From Myroides odoratus DSM 2801 (GTDB lineage: Bacteria; Bacteroidota; Bacteroidia; Flavobacteriales; Flavobacteriaceae): DNA of 64,000 nucleotides. The DNA lies in contig NZ_CM001437.1 of assembly GCF_000243275.1 (NCBI RefSeq), positions 2,673,812 to 2,737,811 on the forward strand. The letters are read 5' to 3'. The position numbers were made by a program, and so were the translations under genes. How positions within the stretch are numbered: position 1 is the first letter of the stretch; each line of letters opens with the position of its first letter. Positions 34,508 to 43,005 of this stretch are shown here, in pieces. The notes below the pieces were generated by a model. The model did not search any database. It had not been told where the DNA came from and was given only the letters and a program-made list of their open reading frames with translations.

Positions 34508-36400
34508 ATGCGTCTCTTTCTTTGGCTTCTATTAATGCCGTCTTGTCTATTTGCACAAAAGAATATTCCAGTAAATGAAATACCAGAAAAATTAAAACAG
34601 CATGCCTTCTCCGTGATTAATGAAGAATTGGTAGAAGTGAAAGTGTTGTCTTATGATCGGTTTACTGTAAACACAAAAAAAACAATTACGGTCCTCAATG
34701 AAAAAGGATTGGGTGATCTTAATTTTGATGAATACTATACCAGTAAAAGTAGGAAAATCAAAAATATCCGAGTGTCAATGTATGATGATGGTGGAAATCT
34801 TCAACGTACATTTAAAAAAAGTGATTTTAAAGACTATTCGCTTAATCAAGGGGTGAGTATTTCAGACAGTCGTTTGTTAAGCCTTGATTTTAAACCGTCA
34901 AAATATCCCGTTATCTTTGTGTTTGAAAGTGAAGTAGAATCTAAAAATACTGCATTTCTTCCCAAGTGGTATCCCATTCAAACCTATGGACAATCCGTTT
35001 TAGTATCTAAGTTTTCGATTGAAGTGCCAGCTACATTAAAACTCAATTCCAAAATATACAACGAAGGTTTCTATCCCATAGAAGAAAAGAAGGAGGCTAA
35101 TGCTGTTCAGTATACTTTACGAAATTTTCCTGCTTTACTGGATGAAAGCTTATCTCCTAATTTCCAACGATTTATTCCAAAGGGAATTTTTTCTTTAGAT
35201 CAGGTTAATCTTGAACAGGTAGCAGGTTCATTCTCAAACTGGGAAGAATTAGGAAATTGGTACTATGCCAATTTAGTTAAAGGAACAGAAACGTTATCTC
35301 CAGCAACAAAAGCAAAAGTTCAGGAACTAGTAAAAGGGGTTGATGATCCAATTGAAAAAGCCAAAATTTTATATGCATATATGCAGAGTAAAACTCGATA
35401 TATCAGCATTCAATTGGGAATTGGAGGGTGGCAACCTATGCATGCAAAAGAGGTCGATGCTTTAGGATATGGTGATTGCAAAGGTTTGACGAATTATTTG
35501 CGAGCAATGTTAAAAGAGGTTGGAGTAGAAACGTATCCTGTTCTTCTTTATGGATCTTCTACGCCTATAGATATAGAAAGTGAGTCCGTTTGTTTACAAG
35601 GAAATCACATGATTTTGGCTTTACCTGTAGAAAATGGGTACCAATGGATTGAATGTACGAGCCAAAAAGCTCCTTTTGGTTTTATTGGAGGATTTACAGA
35701 TAATCGAAATGTATTAGTTGTAAAAGAAAAAGGGAGTGAGCTCGTTCAGACGAAGAAGTATAGCTATGCAGAAAGTCTTCAAAAAAGTAATACTGTGTTG
35801 ACATTAGATCAAGAAGGCAATGCACTTGTAGATATTAAAATTGAATCGTCTGGAGTACAATTTGACAACAGATTTTTTACGTATTCATTGGATTCAAAAG
35901 AAAAAGAAAAACTATACAAGCGTTTGTTTTCAGATTTTAAAAACATTCAATTTTCTACACTGAATGTAGCGTTAGATAGCGAGAATACGTTATACAAAGA
36001 GTTTTTTACGTTTAAAACGGATAAATATGCTCAGAAATTAGGGAACCGACTAGTGCTAGCTTTAGGAAATTGGAATACAGTTTCATCCACGTTGACCAAT
36101 GCAAGAAATAGAGTTACTCCGTTTTACTTGAAAACAGATTGGCAAGACTTAGATCAAGTTGAAATAATAATTCCAGCGGGTTATATATTGGATGTTGTAC
36201 CTGAAGATATTGAGATTAAAAGCAAATTTGGAGACTATATTGTACAATTTAACTATGAAAATAACCAATTGAAATATCAAAGAAGCTTACATAATATAGG
36301 TGGAATCTACACCAAAGAAGAATATGGGGCATATAAAGAATTTAGAGAAAAGGTAAATCAAGCGGATCAGCTTAAAATAGTTTTGAAACAACAGAAATAA
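34508..36400 (+). CDS. DUF3857 and transglutaminase-like exported protein, catalytic residues present
   Basis: A 630-residue exported protein: signal peptide (RLFLWLLLMPSCLFAQ), DUF3857 domain (about residues 30-220), transglutaminase-like domain (about 275-390) and a C-terminal beta domain. The transglutaminase core keeps the nucleophile in GYGDCKGLTNYL (C324), the histidine in GNHMILAL (H367) and an acidic third residue in WIECTSQ (E382). Function is unknown; these folds act as peptidases, amidases or crosslinkers. It is the first of a pair (3-base gap to 36404) and the only one of three relatives here with an intact nucleophile. Confidence 0.87.
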   Translation: MRLFLWLLLMPSCLFAQKNIPVNEIPEKLKQHAFSVINEELVEVKVLSYDRFTVNTKKTITVLNEKGLGDLNFDEYYTSKSRKIKNIRVSMYDDGGNLQRTFKKSDFKDYSLNQGVSISDSRLLSLDFKPSKYPVIFVFESEVESKNTAFLPKWYPIQTYGQSVLVSKFSIEVPATLKLNSKIYNEGFYPIEEKKEANAVQYTLRNFPALLDESLSPNFQRFIPKGIFSLDQVNLEQVAGSFSNWEELGNWYYANLVKGTETLSPATKAKVQELVKGVDDPIEKAKILYAYMQSKTRYISIQLGIGGWQPMHAKEVDALGYGDCKGLTNYLRAMLKEVGVETYPVLLYGSSTPIDIESESVCLQGNHMILALPVENGYQWIECTSQKAPFGFIGGFTDNRNVLVVKEKGSELVQTKKYSYAESLQKSNTVLTLDQEGNALVDIKIESSGVQFDNRFFTYSLDSKEKEKLYKRLFSDFKNIQFSTLNVALDSENTLYKEFFTFKTDKYAQKLGNRLVLALGNWNTVSSTLTNARNRVTPFYLKTDWQDLDQVEIIIPAGYILDVVPEDIEIKSKFGDYIVQFNYENNQLKYQRSLHNIGGIYTKEEYGAYKEFREKVNQADQLKIVLKQQK

Positions 36401-36403
36401 GAG

Positions 36404-38380
36404 ATGAAAAAAATAATTTTATTGTTACTGGTTTTAGGAAGTCCTATTCTTGTATTCGGTCAAGATTTTTTAGGAAAAGTAACGTTAGAGGAGCTTAGAG
36501 AAGAAAAAGACTTAGTCAATCCAGAAGCAGATGCCTCTATTTTAAATGAGGAAGGAAAAGTGTATTTTGATTACATCCCTAGTGTTGGGTTTAAAATGAA
36601 TCAAGTGGTAAGCCGAAAAATAAAAGTATACACAAAAGAAGGAATATCTTATGTTGATTTAAGTGTGCCTTATTATACTGGTAAGGGAGTGATTGAACAA
36701 GTGAAAATAGATCAAGTATTTACGTATAATGAGAAAGATGGAAAAATCGAAAAAAGTAAATTAAAATCCAATGCGATTTTCGATGATAAGACAAATGAAA
36801 ATTGGAAGAAGAAGCAAGTCATCATTCCCGATGTTAAAGAAGGAAGTATTGTGGAGTACAAATACACCATTACAAGTGATTATTTTAATATAATTCCAGC
36901 TTGGTACTTTCAAAGAAACATTCCAATTCGCAAATCAAGTTATGAAGTAAGAATACCTGAATATTTGGTATATACCAATCGATTAAGGGGAGATGTTAAT
37001 ATAGTAAGGAGTAATAATACAGAAACAAAAAAGATTCGTGTAACCAATACACATCCGTTCCAAGAAGTTAGTTTAAAAGAAACGGTACAGAACTATACTG
37101 TTACTAATGTTCCACCTATAAAAAGTGAGCCTTATATCGACAATATGGAAAATTATAGAGGAAGTATTCAGTTCGATTTAAGTATGATTAATTATCCAAA
37201 TCAAAGCCCGAAAGTTATTTCTTTAAGCGAGGATGATTTAATTAAAAGCATCTACGAAAATGGAAGTTTTAAGAATCAATTGGAACAGACAAAATATTTC
37301 GAAAAGGCCATTGACTTAGCTAGTTATAAAGAGCTGACAGATGAAGAGAAGTTAAATAAAGTATTGACTTTTGTTAAGGAGAATATCTCATGGAATGAGA
37401 AACATGGATATTATACGAATGATGGAGTAAAGAAAGCATTTGAAAATAAAACAGGGAATGTTGCAGAAATCAATTTAATGCTAACTAGTATGTTGCGATA
37501 TGTTGGTTTAACAGCTAATCCAATTTTGGTCAGTACAATAAACAACGGAACAGACTTATCTCTTCAAAAAACTTCATTTAATGGTGTAGTGAGTAGTGTT
37601 GAGCTAAATAAAGTTGTTTACTTACTAGATGGCACAAGTAAATATACGAGTACTAATATTATACCCATTCGAAACTTAAACTGGATAGGAGTTATAATTA
37701 ATAAAAATGGAGGATACGGTAAAGTAGATATGAAACCTAATTTTCATTCCATTTCATCAGAGAACTTTGTACTAAATTGGAATAATGATGATGTGGAGTT
37801 AGGATTAGGGCAGGCACTTTTTTCGTACAAAGATTATATGGCTTATTTAGGAAGAATTAATGTTCAAGATCAGAGTGATGAACAAATTATCAGTGAATTT
37901 GAACAATCCTATGAGAATATGAATATTAAAAACATAAAAGTATACAATAGAGAAGACGTAAGTAAAGATCTTAATCTTCGTTTTTCTTTTGAAAAACCAA
38001 AGTTTGCTTCAAAAATAGGTAATGAGTTGTACTTGAATCCCATGCAGTTTTATGATTTAAAATCCAATCCTTTTAAATCGGAGGTGCGCACAATGCCAAT
38101 ATCGTTTACATTTCCAAAAATTGATTTGTACAAAGTGACAGTGAAGGTTCCTATGGGGTATGAAGTAGAATATTTACCTAAGACGTTGGAATTAGTAGAT
38201 GCTACTGTAGGATTAAAAGCAGTTTATAAAGTAGAAAGGGAAGACAATACACTACATTGTAGTTTAGAATTCGCTAGATCACTTCTTACGATAGAACCAT
38301 CGAACTATAATAAGGTCAAAGATTTTTACGAGAAATTGGTGAATAAATTGGAAGATCAAATCATCTTTAAAAAGATATAA
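36404..38380 (+). CDS. DUF3857 transglutaminase-like exported protein, catalytic cysteine and histidine lost
   Basis: A 658-residue relative of the preceding protein, with a signal peptide (KKIILLLLVLGSPILVFGQ) and the same DUF3857 plus transglutaminase-like layout. At the nucleophile position GYGDC is replaced by TGNVA (A354 in GNVAEINLML), and the histidine region reads FNGVVSSVEL instead of NHMILAL; only the acidic position (YLLDGTSKY) remains. It should therefore be a non-enzymatic, perhaps binding, member. It resembles the protein at 39936 much more than the first (for example WYFQRNIPIRKSSY versus WYFQEDIPKLKSSY). It is cotranscribed with 34508. Confidence 0.87.
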   Translation: MKKIILLLLVLGSPILVFGQDFLGKVTLEELREEKDLVNPEADASILNEEGKVYFDYIPSVGFKMNQVVSRKIKVYTKEGISYVDLSVPYYTGKGVIEQVKIDQVFTYNEKDGKIEKSKLKSNAIFDDKTNENWKKKQVIIPDVKEGSIVEYKYTITSDYFNIIPAWYFQRNIPIRKSSYEVRIPEYLVYTNRLRGDVNIVRSNNTETKKIRVTNTHPFQEVSLKETVQNYTVTNVPPIKSEPYIDNMENYRGSIQFDLSMINYPNQSPKVISLSEDDLIKSIYENGSFKNQLEQTKYFEKAIDLASYKELTDEEKLNKVLTFVKENISWNEKHGYYTNDGVKKAFENKTGNVAEINLMLTSMLRYVGLTANPILVSTINNGTDLSLQKTSFNGVVSSVELNKVVYLLDGTSKYTSTNIIPIRNLNWIGVIINKNGGYGKVDMKPNFHSISSENFVLNWNNDDVELGLGQALFSYKDYMAYLGRINVQDQSDEQIISEFEQSYENMNIKNIKVYNREDVSKDLNLRFSFEKPKFASKIGNELYLNPMQFYDLKSNPFKSEVRTMPISFTFPKIDLYKVTVKVPMGYEVEYLPKTLELVDATVGLKAVYKVEREDNTLHCSLEFARSLLTIEPSNYNKVKDFYEKLVNKLEDQIIFKKI

Positions 38381-38413
38381 GTAATATTCTTCATAGAATT
38401 AAAATAAAAATAA

Positions 38414-38454
38414 CAAAGGAGCTGCCTCAAAATCATGAGACAGCTCCTTTTTTT
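38414..38454. terminator. Terminator between the DUF3857 pair and the inverted lipoprotein gene
   Basis: AAAGGAGCTGCCTCA pairs with TGAGACAGCTCCTTT (one mismatch) around AAATCA, then T-run. It can serve both convergent transcripts. Confidence 0.82.
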
Positions 38455-38470
38455 AATAACAAAAAAAAAT

Positions 38471-39355
38471 TTAAAATTCAGAAAAATAGTAAGTATTACC
38501 AAAGCGATAGGTAGCCATTTCCAACAATAAAACGTCTTTTACCTGTTGAGATAAGGTTGCGTCTGCTAGCACAGCAGCCTCCATTTCTTTAGAATAAGCG
38601 GTAAAAAGAGCGGTATTATTGAGTCGGAAAAAAGTAGTGGTATAGATTTTAGCAATTGGTTTAAAATGGGCTAAGTCTTCTTTATGTTCAAACGGATAAA
38701 GAGAGGCATAATACGTATCACTTTCATTGTCATCTAATTGATTTATTTTTTCTAACAAAGTAACAGCAGCTTCTTTCTCATAGGATGCCTGTAATCCTAA
38801 TTGCTCAGCTTGCTGGTAAATCTTATCATATAATATAGCGAATAACTCATTGGAAGGAATTGCCGAAAGCGTGGAATCTTTGAGTACTTCGTTCACCAAT
38901 ACATAGTGATAATATCCAGCATCATCCATTGTGTTAGCACTGAAATTTGCTGTTTTAATTTGTTGAATATTAGGTAAAACTAAGGTGTGATACGATTTTA
39001 CTTCAGCGGTATTTTGAGCCCCATGGATGGAGTTTTTGACCGTAACTGCTTCTCCTACAGAAGCTGCTGCACCAATAAGCAAAGCTTCTTTCCAGTCGCT
39101 TTTCATTCCTTTTTTAACGGCGTAGGCAGCCGCAGCTTTTGCATCAGCTGAGGCGACTCTTTTTAGCCAATCCCAAAAACCAGCTGTTGCTTTATCTGGG
39201 AGTTCGTGTTGTTTTTGTTCATAGGTAGCACTGATGTGCTCATAAATAGTAGGCTCGGTTTGCGCTGGATTGGCGCTGTCTGTAGTTGCTTGATCTGAGT
39301 CGCAAGCGGTGCACAATGCGACTATACCCAAGACGATTAAATATAACTGTTTCAT
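38471..39355 (-). CDS. Lipoprotein of unknown function with small-residue-rich helix
   Basis: With the start at 39355 (294 residues) the protein has a lipoprotein signal peptide, lipobox CTAC (cysteine at residue 18), then an acidic/Thr/Pro linker. Residues about 55-105 hold an unusual stretch, FWDWLKRVASADAKAAAAYA followed by KKG...LLIGAAASVGEA, rich in Ala and Gly like a glycine-zipper or amphiphilic helix pair. The rest is alpha-helical. The open frame continues upstream to 39445 but those residues have no signal-peptide sense. No family was recognised. It lies inverted between two closely related DUF3857 genes, which suggests it was inserted there. Confidence 0.7.
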   Translation of the reverse strand: MKQLYLIVLGIVALCTACDSDQATTDSANPAQTEPTIYEHISATYEQKQHELPDKATAGFWDWLKRVASADAKAAAAYAVKKGMKSDWKEALLIGAAASVGEAVTVKNSIHGAQNTAEVKSYHTLVLPNIQQIKTANFSANTMDDAGYYHYVLVNEVLKDSTLSAIPSNELFAILYDKIYQQAEQLGLQASYEKEAAVTLLEKINQLDDNESDTYYASLYPFEHKEDLAHFKPIAKIYTTTFFRLNNTALFTAYSKEMEAAVLADATLSQQVKDVLLLEMATYRFGNTYYFSEF

Positions 39356-39897
39356 GTTTGTCTGTTTTGTTGAGCTAATTCGTTTTGAATTGAGCGAGTT
39401 AATATACGGTATGATAAATCGAATGCACAAACAATAAAAAATCACTCCATAGCGTCAATCTACTGAGGCATGCATTGCGGAAGAAATAAGGAAATAGCTG
39501 GGCTATCTTTATTTACTGGATCTGTGGATTAAAGTCGGCCGATTAATCTAAAAAAACACACCTGAATAGTACCTATATATACATTTCAATGAAATAGAGC
39601 AGCTGAACAAGAGAGGCTACTTTTTCTTATTGTAGGGACGTAAAAAATGCCCTTTTTTATTCAGGTGATAGAGTAAAACTAGAGTAAAAGTGGATTGGAA
39701 TAAGTTAATGAATAGTTAAAATACATAGTGCTGTTGGAATACTATATGAAATAGGATGAACTTGTTTTTTGAGTATAATAGGATAATAAAGTACCTATCT
39801 CATAACATCAGAAATGAAAATCGAAAATAAGTAGATGAGATTTTGGCTTGTATGATAAATCCTCCCCAAAATCAAAGGAGAAACAGATGGAGTTTTG
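39356..39897. other. Long intergenic region, no gene seen
   Basis: About 540 bases between the inverted lipoprotein gene and the promoter of the third DUF3857 gene. Open frames are short and lack coding character. It includes the small palindrome TCGGCCGA near 39536-39543. No repeat of the flanking sequence and no RNA gene was recognised. Confidence 0.45.
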
Positions 39898-39905
39898 TAT
39901 TTTTG
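39898..39905 (+). promoter_or_regulatory. -7 promoter element for the third DUF3857 gene operon
   Basis: TATTTTTG, a perfect TAnnTTTG, 30 bases before the ATG at 39936. Confidence 0.62.
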
Positions 39906-39935
39906 AAAAAGGATAATATAAAAGCTGTGTAAGAA

Positions 39936-41921
39936 ATGAATAAGGTTGTACTATTTGCCTTTGGAATTTTAAGTTGTACTGCGTTAGCACAACAAACTTC
40001 GAATCAATTGTTGGGTGAAATCAATATCATACAATCACCTGATGCTATATTTAAAACTCAGGCTGATGCTGTTGTATTGAATGAAGAAGGCGTAGTAGAG
40101 TACGAATTTCATGAAGAAAGTGGATTCAAACTTAAACAAACGGTAAAACGCAGTGTTTTAATTCAAACAAAAGATGGAATCAGCCATGCTAGTTTACAAA
40201 TCCCTTTTTATTTTGGTCGATATGCGAAAGAAGAAGTCGTTATTGAGTCCTATAAAATTTATCGCATCGTCAATGGAAAAGAAGAAGTAGTAGGGATTGA
40301 CAAGGCAACAAATACAAAGGTTGAAGAAGATTTCTACCTGAAAGAAATTAAAGTGAACGATATTCAAGTAGGCGATCGCATTGAGTATACCTATACAAAA
40401 GTCATCGATAATATTGATACTATTCCTGTTTGGTATTTTCAGGAGGATATTCCCAAACTAAAAAGTAGTTATACCGTTAAGATTCCAGATAATCTGACTT
40501 ATCTTATAACGACTACAGGGAATCTATCTTTAAATGAAAAAAAAGAAGTTACCCAAGATGCGCGCAACTTATCTTCATCAAGATGGGGAACTTCGTATCG
40601 ATTCAAAGAAGCAATTCTGCAATACAGTGCTGTGAATATCCCTGCTTTTCAATATGAACCTTTCATGGATAATAGCCAAAACAATGTCAGTAGCATCCGC
40701 TTTGATTTAATTCAGTTTCAATACCCTATGAGTTCTTCTGTGGTGATTCCTCATGAACCTGCTGCCGTTGCTAAGGAAATTTACAAAGGAAGAAATTTTG
40801 GCAGTGAGCTGCGTTTGGATTCGTATTGGATTAAACAATTGAAAGATTTTCCAGTTGTAGATGGAAGCGAGTTAGAAAAAGCGGCGCAAATGATTGCATT
40901 TGTTCAAAGTAAAATCAAGTGGAATCAACAGTATGGCTATTGGGCAGAAAAAGGAGTAAAGAAAGCCATGAATCAAGGCGTAGGAAATGGAGCAGATATT
41001 AATTTAGCTTTAATTGGCGCTTTGCGTGCAGTTGGAATTTATGCAGAACCAATTGTTTTAAGTACGCAATCAAATGGTAAAGCACCTTTGTTGTTTTCTC
41101 GTTTTATGAATCACGTCATTGTAGGATTTAAAATAGAGAATCAATTGTATGTAGTAGATGGAGTACTGCCAAATGCTGAATTGAACGTACTTCCTTTTGA
41201 AGATTTAAATGGAACGGGATGGATGATTACGGAAGAATTTACAGTGACTAAAATAGATTTAACCCCCAAACAACTTTCATTCAAACAAGAGGAATTCTCT
41301 TTACAATTGGATGAGTCGGGGCATGTGGCTGGGCAGTTGAACAGTACCTTAACACGTTATGAGGCTTTGGCTTTTCAAACGAGATATGGTGAGAGCCCGC
41401 TCAATAGAAGCCGCGGTGATATTGAAGCTCGTAGCCCGCAGTTGTTTTTAAGTGATGGAAAAATAACCCCAAAACAAGGAGAGGTTGAGCTGGCATTTCA
41501 AGTGCGAAAGTTTAACTTTGCCACGATTGAGGAAGAGGGGAAAACGATGAGGTTTAATCCTTTAGCCTTGTATCGAGATAAAGAGAATCCATTTGTTAGT
41601 GCAACTAGACAATCGGATGTTTACTTTATGTATCCGTTTATGGATATGTATAAAGTTACGATCCAACTGCCTGAAGGTTATAAGGTGAAGCAGTTAGCTA
41701 ATAGTGGTATATTGACAAATAAAACAATAGGGATAAACATGACGTATGAAGTGAAGGAACTAGATGCAAACCAATTGCAAATTGCCTATACTTTACGCGT
41801 GACCAATATGGTTGTACCAAAAGAATATTACAATGAATTGCGCGCATTCTATCTAGAAATGAATAGTAAAATGAACCAATCCATTGTGTTGGAAAAAATA
41901 AACGAAGGAGTAAAAAAATAA
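39936..41921 (+). CDS. DUF3857 transglutaminase-like exported protein, catalytic cysteine lost
   Basis: A 661-residue close relative of the protein at 36404, with a signal peptide (NKVVLFAFGILSCTALAQQ) and the DUF3857/transglutaminase-like layout. The nucleophile position reads VGNGADINLAL (A353 in place of Cys), but the histidine (MNHVIVGF) and acidic residue (YVVDGVLPN) are kept, so decay is intermediate between the two upstream copies. Probably a binding or scaffold protein of the periplasm. The stop is 4 bases before the TTG start of dtd, and the following genes run on in the same direction, so it likely heads a transcript that reaches aroA. Confidence 0.87.
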   Translation: MNKVVLFAFGILSCTALAQQTSNQLLGEINIIQSPDAIFKTQADAVVLNEEGVVEYEFHEESGFKLKQTVKRSVLIQTKDGISHASLQIPFYFGRYAKEEVVIESYKIYRIVNGKEEVVGIDKATNTKVEEDFYLKEIKVNDIQVGDRIEYTYTKVIDNIDTIPVWYFQEDIPKLKSSYTVKIPDNLTYLITTTGNLSLNEKKEVTQDARNLSSSRWGTSYRFKEAILQYSAVNIPAFQYEPFMDNSQNNVSSIRFDLIQFQYPMSSSVVIPHEPAAVAKEIYKGRNFGSELRLDSYWIKQLKDFPVVDGSELEKAAQMIAFVQSKIKWNQQYGYWAEKGVKKAMNQGVGNGADINLALIGALRAVGIYAEPIVLSTQSNGKAPLLFSRFMNHVIVGFKIENQLYVVDGVLPNAELNVLPFEDLNGTGWMITEEFTVTKIDLTPKQLSFKQEEFSLQLDESGHVAGQLNSTLTRYEALAFQTRYGESPLNRSRGDIEARSPQLFLSDGKITPKQGEVELAFQVRKFNFATIEEEGKTMRFNPLALYRDKENPFVSATRQSDVYFMYPFMDMYKVTIQLPEGYKVKQLANSGILTNKTIGINMTYEVKELDANQLQIAYTLRVTNMVVPKEYYNELRAFYLEMNSKMNQSIVLEKINEGVKK

Positions 41922-41925
41922 GACA

Positions 41926-42378
41926 TTGAGAATAGTAATACAACGCGTAACAGAAGCCTCTGTTACTGTAGAAGGAACAATCATCAGTAGTATTGGTACA
42001 GGTTTACTGGTACTAGTAGGAATAGAAGAGATAGATACAAAACAAGATATCGAATGGCTTTCGGGCAAATTGGTGAACTTGCGCATCTTTGAAGATGAAC
42101 AAGGGGTAATGAATAAATCGGTTCTTGATATCGAAGGAGAGGTACTTATTGTAAGTCAGTTTACCTTACATGCTTCGACGAAAAAAGGAAATCGACCTTC
42201 TTATATTAAAGCCGCAAAACCAGATTTCGCGATTCCGATGTATGAAGATTTTGTCGCTCAAGTGTCTCGTGATTTAAATAAAAAAGTTCAAACAGGTAAA
42301 TTTGGTGCAGATATGAAAGTAGCTTTGCTCAATGATGGACCTGTAACCATTTGCATCGATTCTCAAAATAAGGAATAA
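41926..42378 (+). CDS. dtd: D-aminoacyl-tRNA deacylase
   Basis: Removes D-amino acids mistakenly attached to tRNA. The 150 residues match the family end to end: MRIVIQRVTEASVTVEG at the N-terminus, the catalytic-site motif SQFTLHAS (near residue 78) and the cross-subunit Gly-Pro-type motif NDGPVTICID at the C-terminus. The start codon is TTG: no ATG is available and the family N-terminus begins exactly there. A GAAGGAG-like sequence (41904-41910) lies 15 bases upstream within the preceding gene. The stop shares one base with the next ATG (TAATG). Confidence 0.95.
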   Translation: MRIVIQRVTEASVTVEGTIISSIGTGLLVLVGIEEIDTKQDIEWLSGKLVNLRIFEDEQGVMNKSVLDIEGEVLIVSQFTLHASTKKGNRPSYIKAAKPDFAIPMYEDFVAQVSRDLNKKVQTGKFGADMKVALLNDGPVTICIDSQNKE

Positions 42379-42581
42379 TGAAAACAACACTGATTAAATT
42401 TAGCCTATTCACGGTTATCTATATTTTATTTTCGTGGTTTATTGCCACTGATTTTGTTTGTGCTTTAAAAGGAGATCCACTGTGTATGCAGAATGTAGCA
42501 ATTCGCTATGTGATTTTCATCATCCTTATGGTTGTCTACGAAAAATGGGTGAAAAACAGATTGTTTAAAAAGCAGAAGTAG
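42378..42581 (+). CDS. Small two-helix membrane protein
   Basis: A 67-residue protein with two hydrophobic segments (about residues 7-27 and 43-58) joined by a short loop with two cysteines (DFVCALKGDPLCMQN), and a basic C-terminal tail (KWVKNRLFKKQK). The cysteine pair could form a disulfide in the periplasmic loop. No family was recognised. The start overlaps the dtd stop by one base, so translation is coupled, and such linkage suggests a true gene. Confidence 0.65.
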   Translation: MKTTLIKFSLFTVIYILFSWFIATDFVCALKGDPLCMQNVAIRYVIFIILMVVYEKWVKNRLFKKQK

Positions 42582-42666
42582 AGCTGGTATTGGCTTGAGA
42601 TTGCTTGTTGACCAAACGATACCATCACAAGAAAAGAACGTATTAAAATTATAAAACACATAAAAG

Positions 42667-42993
42667 ATGAATATACAAGACGCACAATTAGCCGTTGATA
42701 CTTGGATCAAAGAACACGGGGTTCGCTACTTTAATGAATTGACAAATATGGCTCAATTAACGGAAGAAGTAGGGGAAGTAGCCCGAATTATCGCTCGTCG
42801 TTATGGCGAACAATCTGAAAAAGAAAGCGATAAGAACAAAGATTTAGGAGAAGAATTAGCTGATGTGATTTTTGTGGTGATGTGTTTAGCGAATCAAACA
42901 GGCGTTAATTTACAAGAAGCGTTTGATAAGAAGATGGATCTAAAAACAAAAAGAGATCATGATCGTCATCACAACAACGAAAAATTGAAATAA
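42667..42993 (+). CDS. MazG-like nucleotide pyrophosphohydrolase
   Basis: A 108-residue all-alpha NTP pyrophosphatase of the MazG/dUTPase-like superfamily, which hydrolyses (deoxy)nucleoside triphosphates to monophosphates, mostly to clear non-canonical nucleotides. The Mg-binding signature is complete: LTEEVGEVARII (E-E-x-x-E, residues 31-42) and LGEELADVIFVV (E-x-x-D, residues 60-71). The C-terminus is basic and histidine-rich (KTKRDHDRHHNNEK). aroA follows after 12 bases. Confidence 0.92.
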   Translation: MNIQDAQLAVDTWIKEHGVRYFNELTNMAQLTEEVGEVARIIARRYGEQSEKESDKNKDLGEELADVIFVVMCLANQTGVNLQEAFDKKMDLKTKRDHDRHHNNEKLK

Positions 42994-43005
42994 AAGCGTA
43001 CCATC

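Noticed and set aside
39633..39656. GTAGGGACG-like sequence resembling the hairpin at 4821
   Set aside because: It lacks the matching second arm, so it is not a copy of that hairpin.
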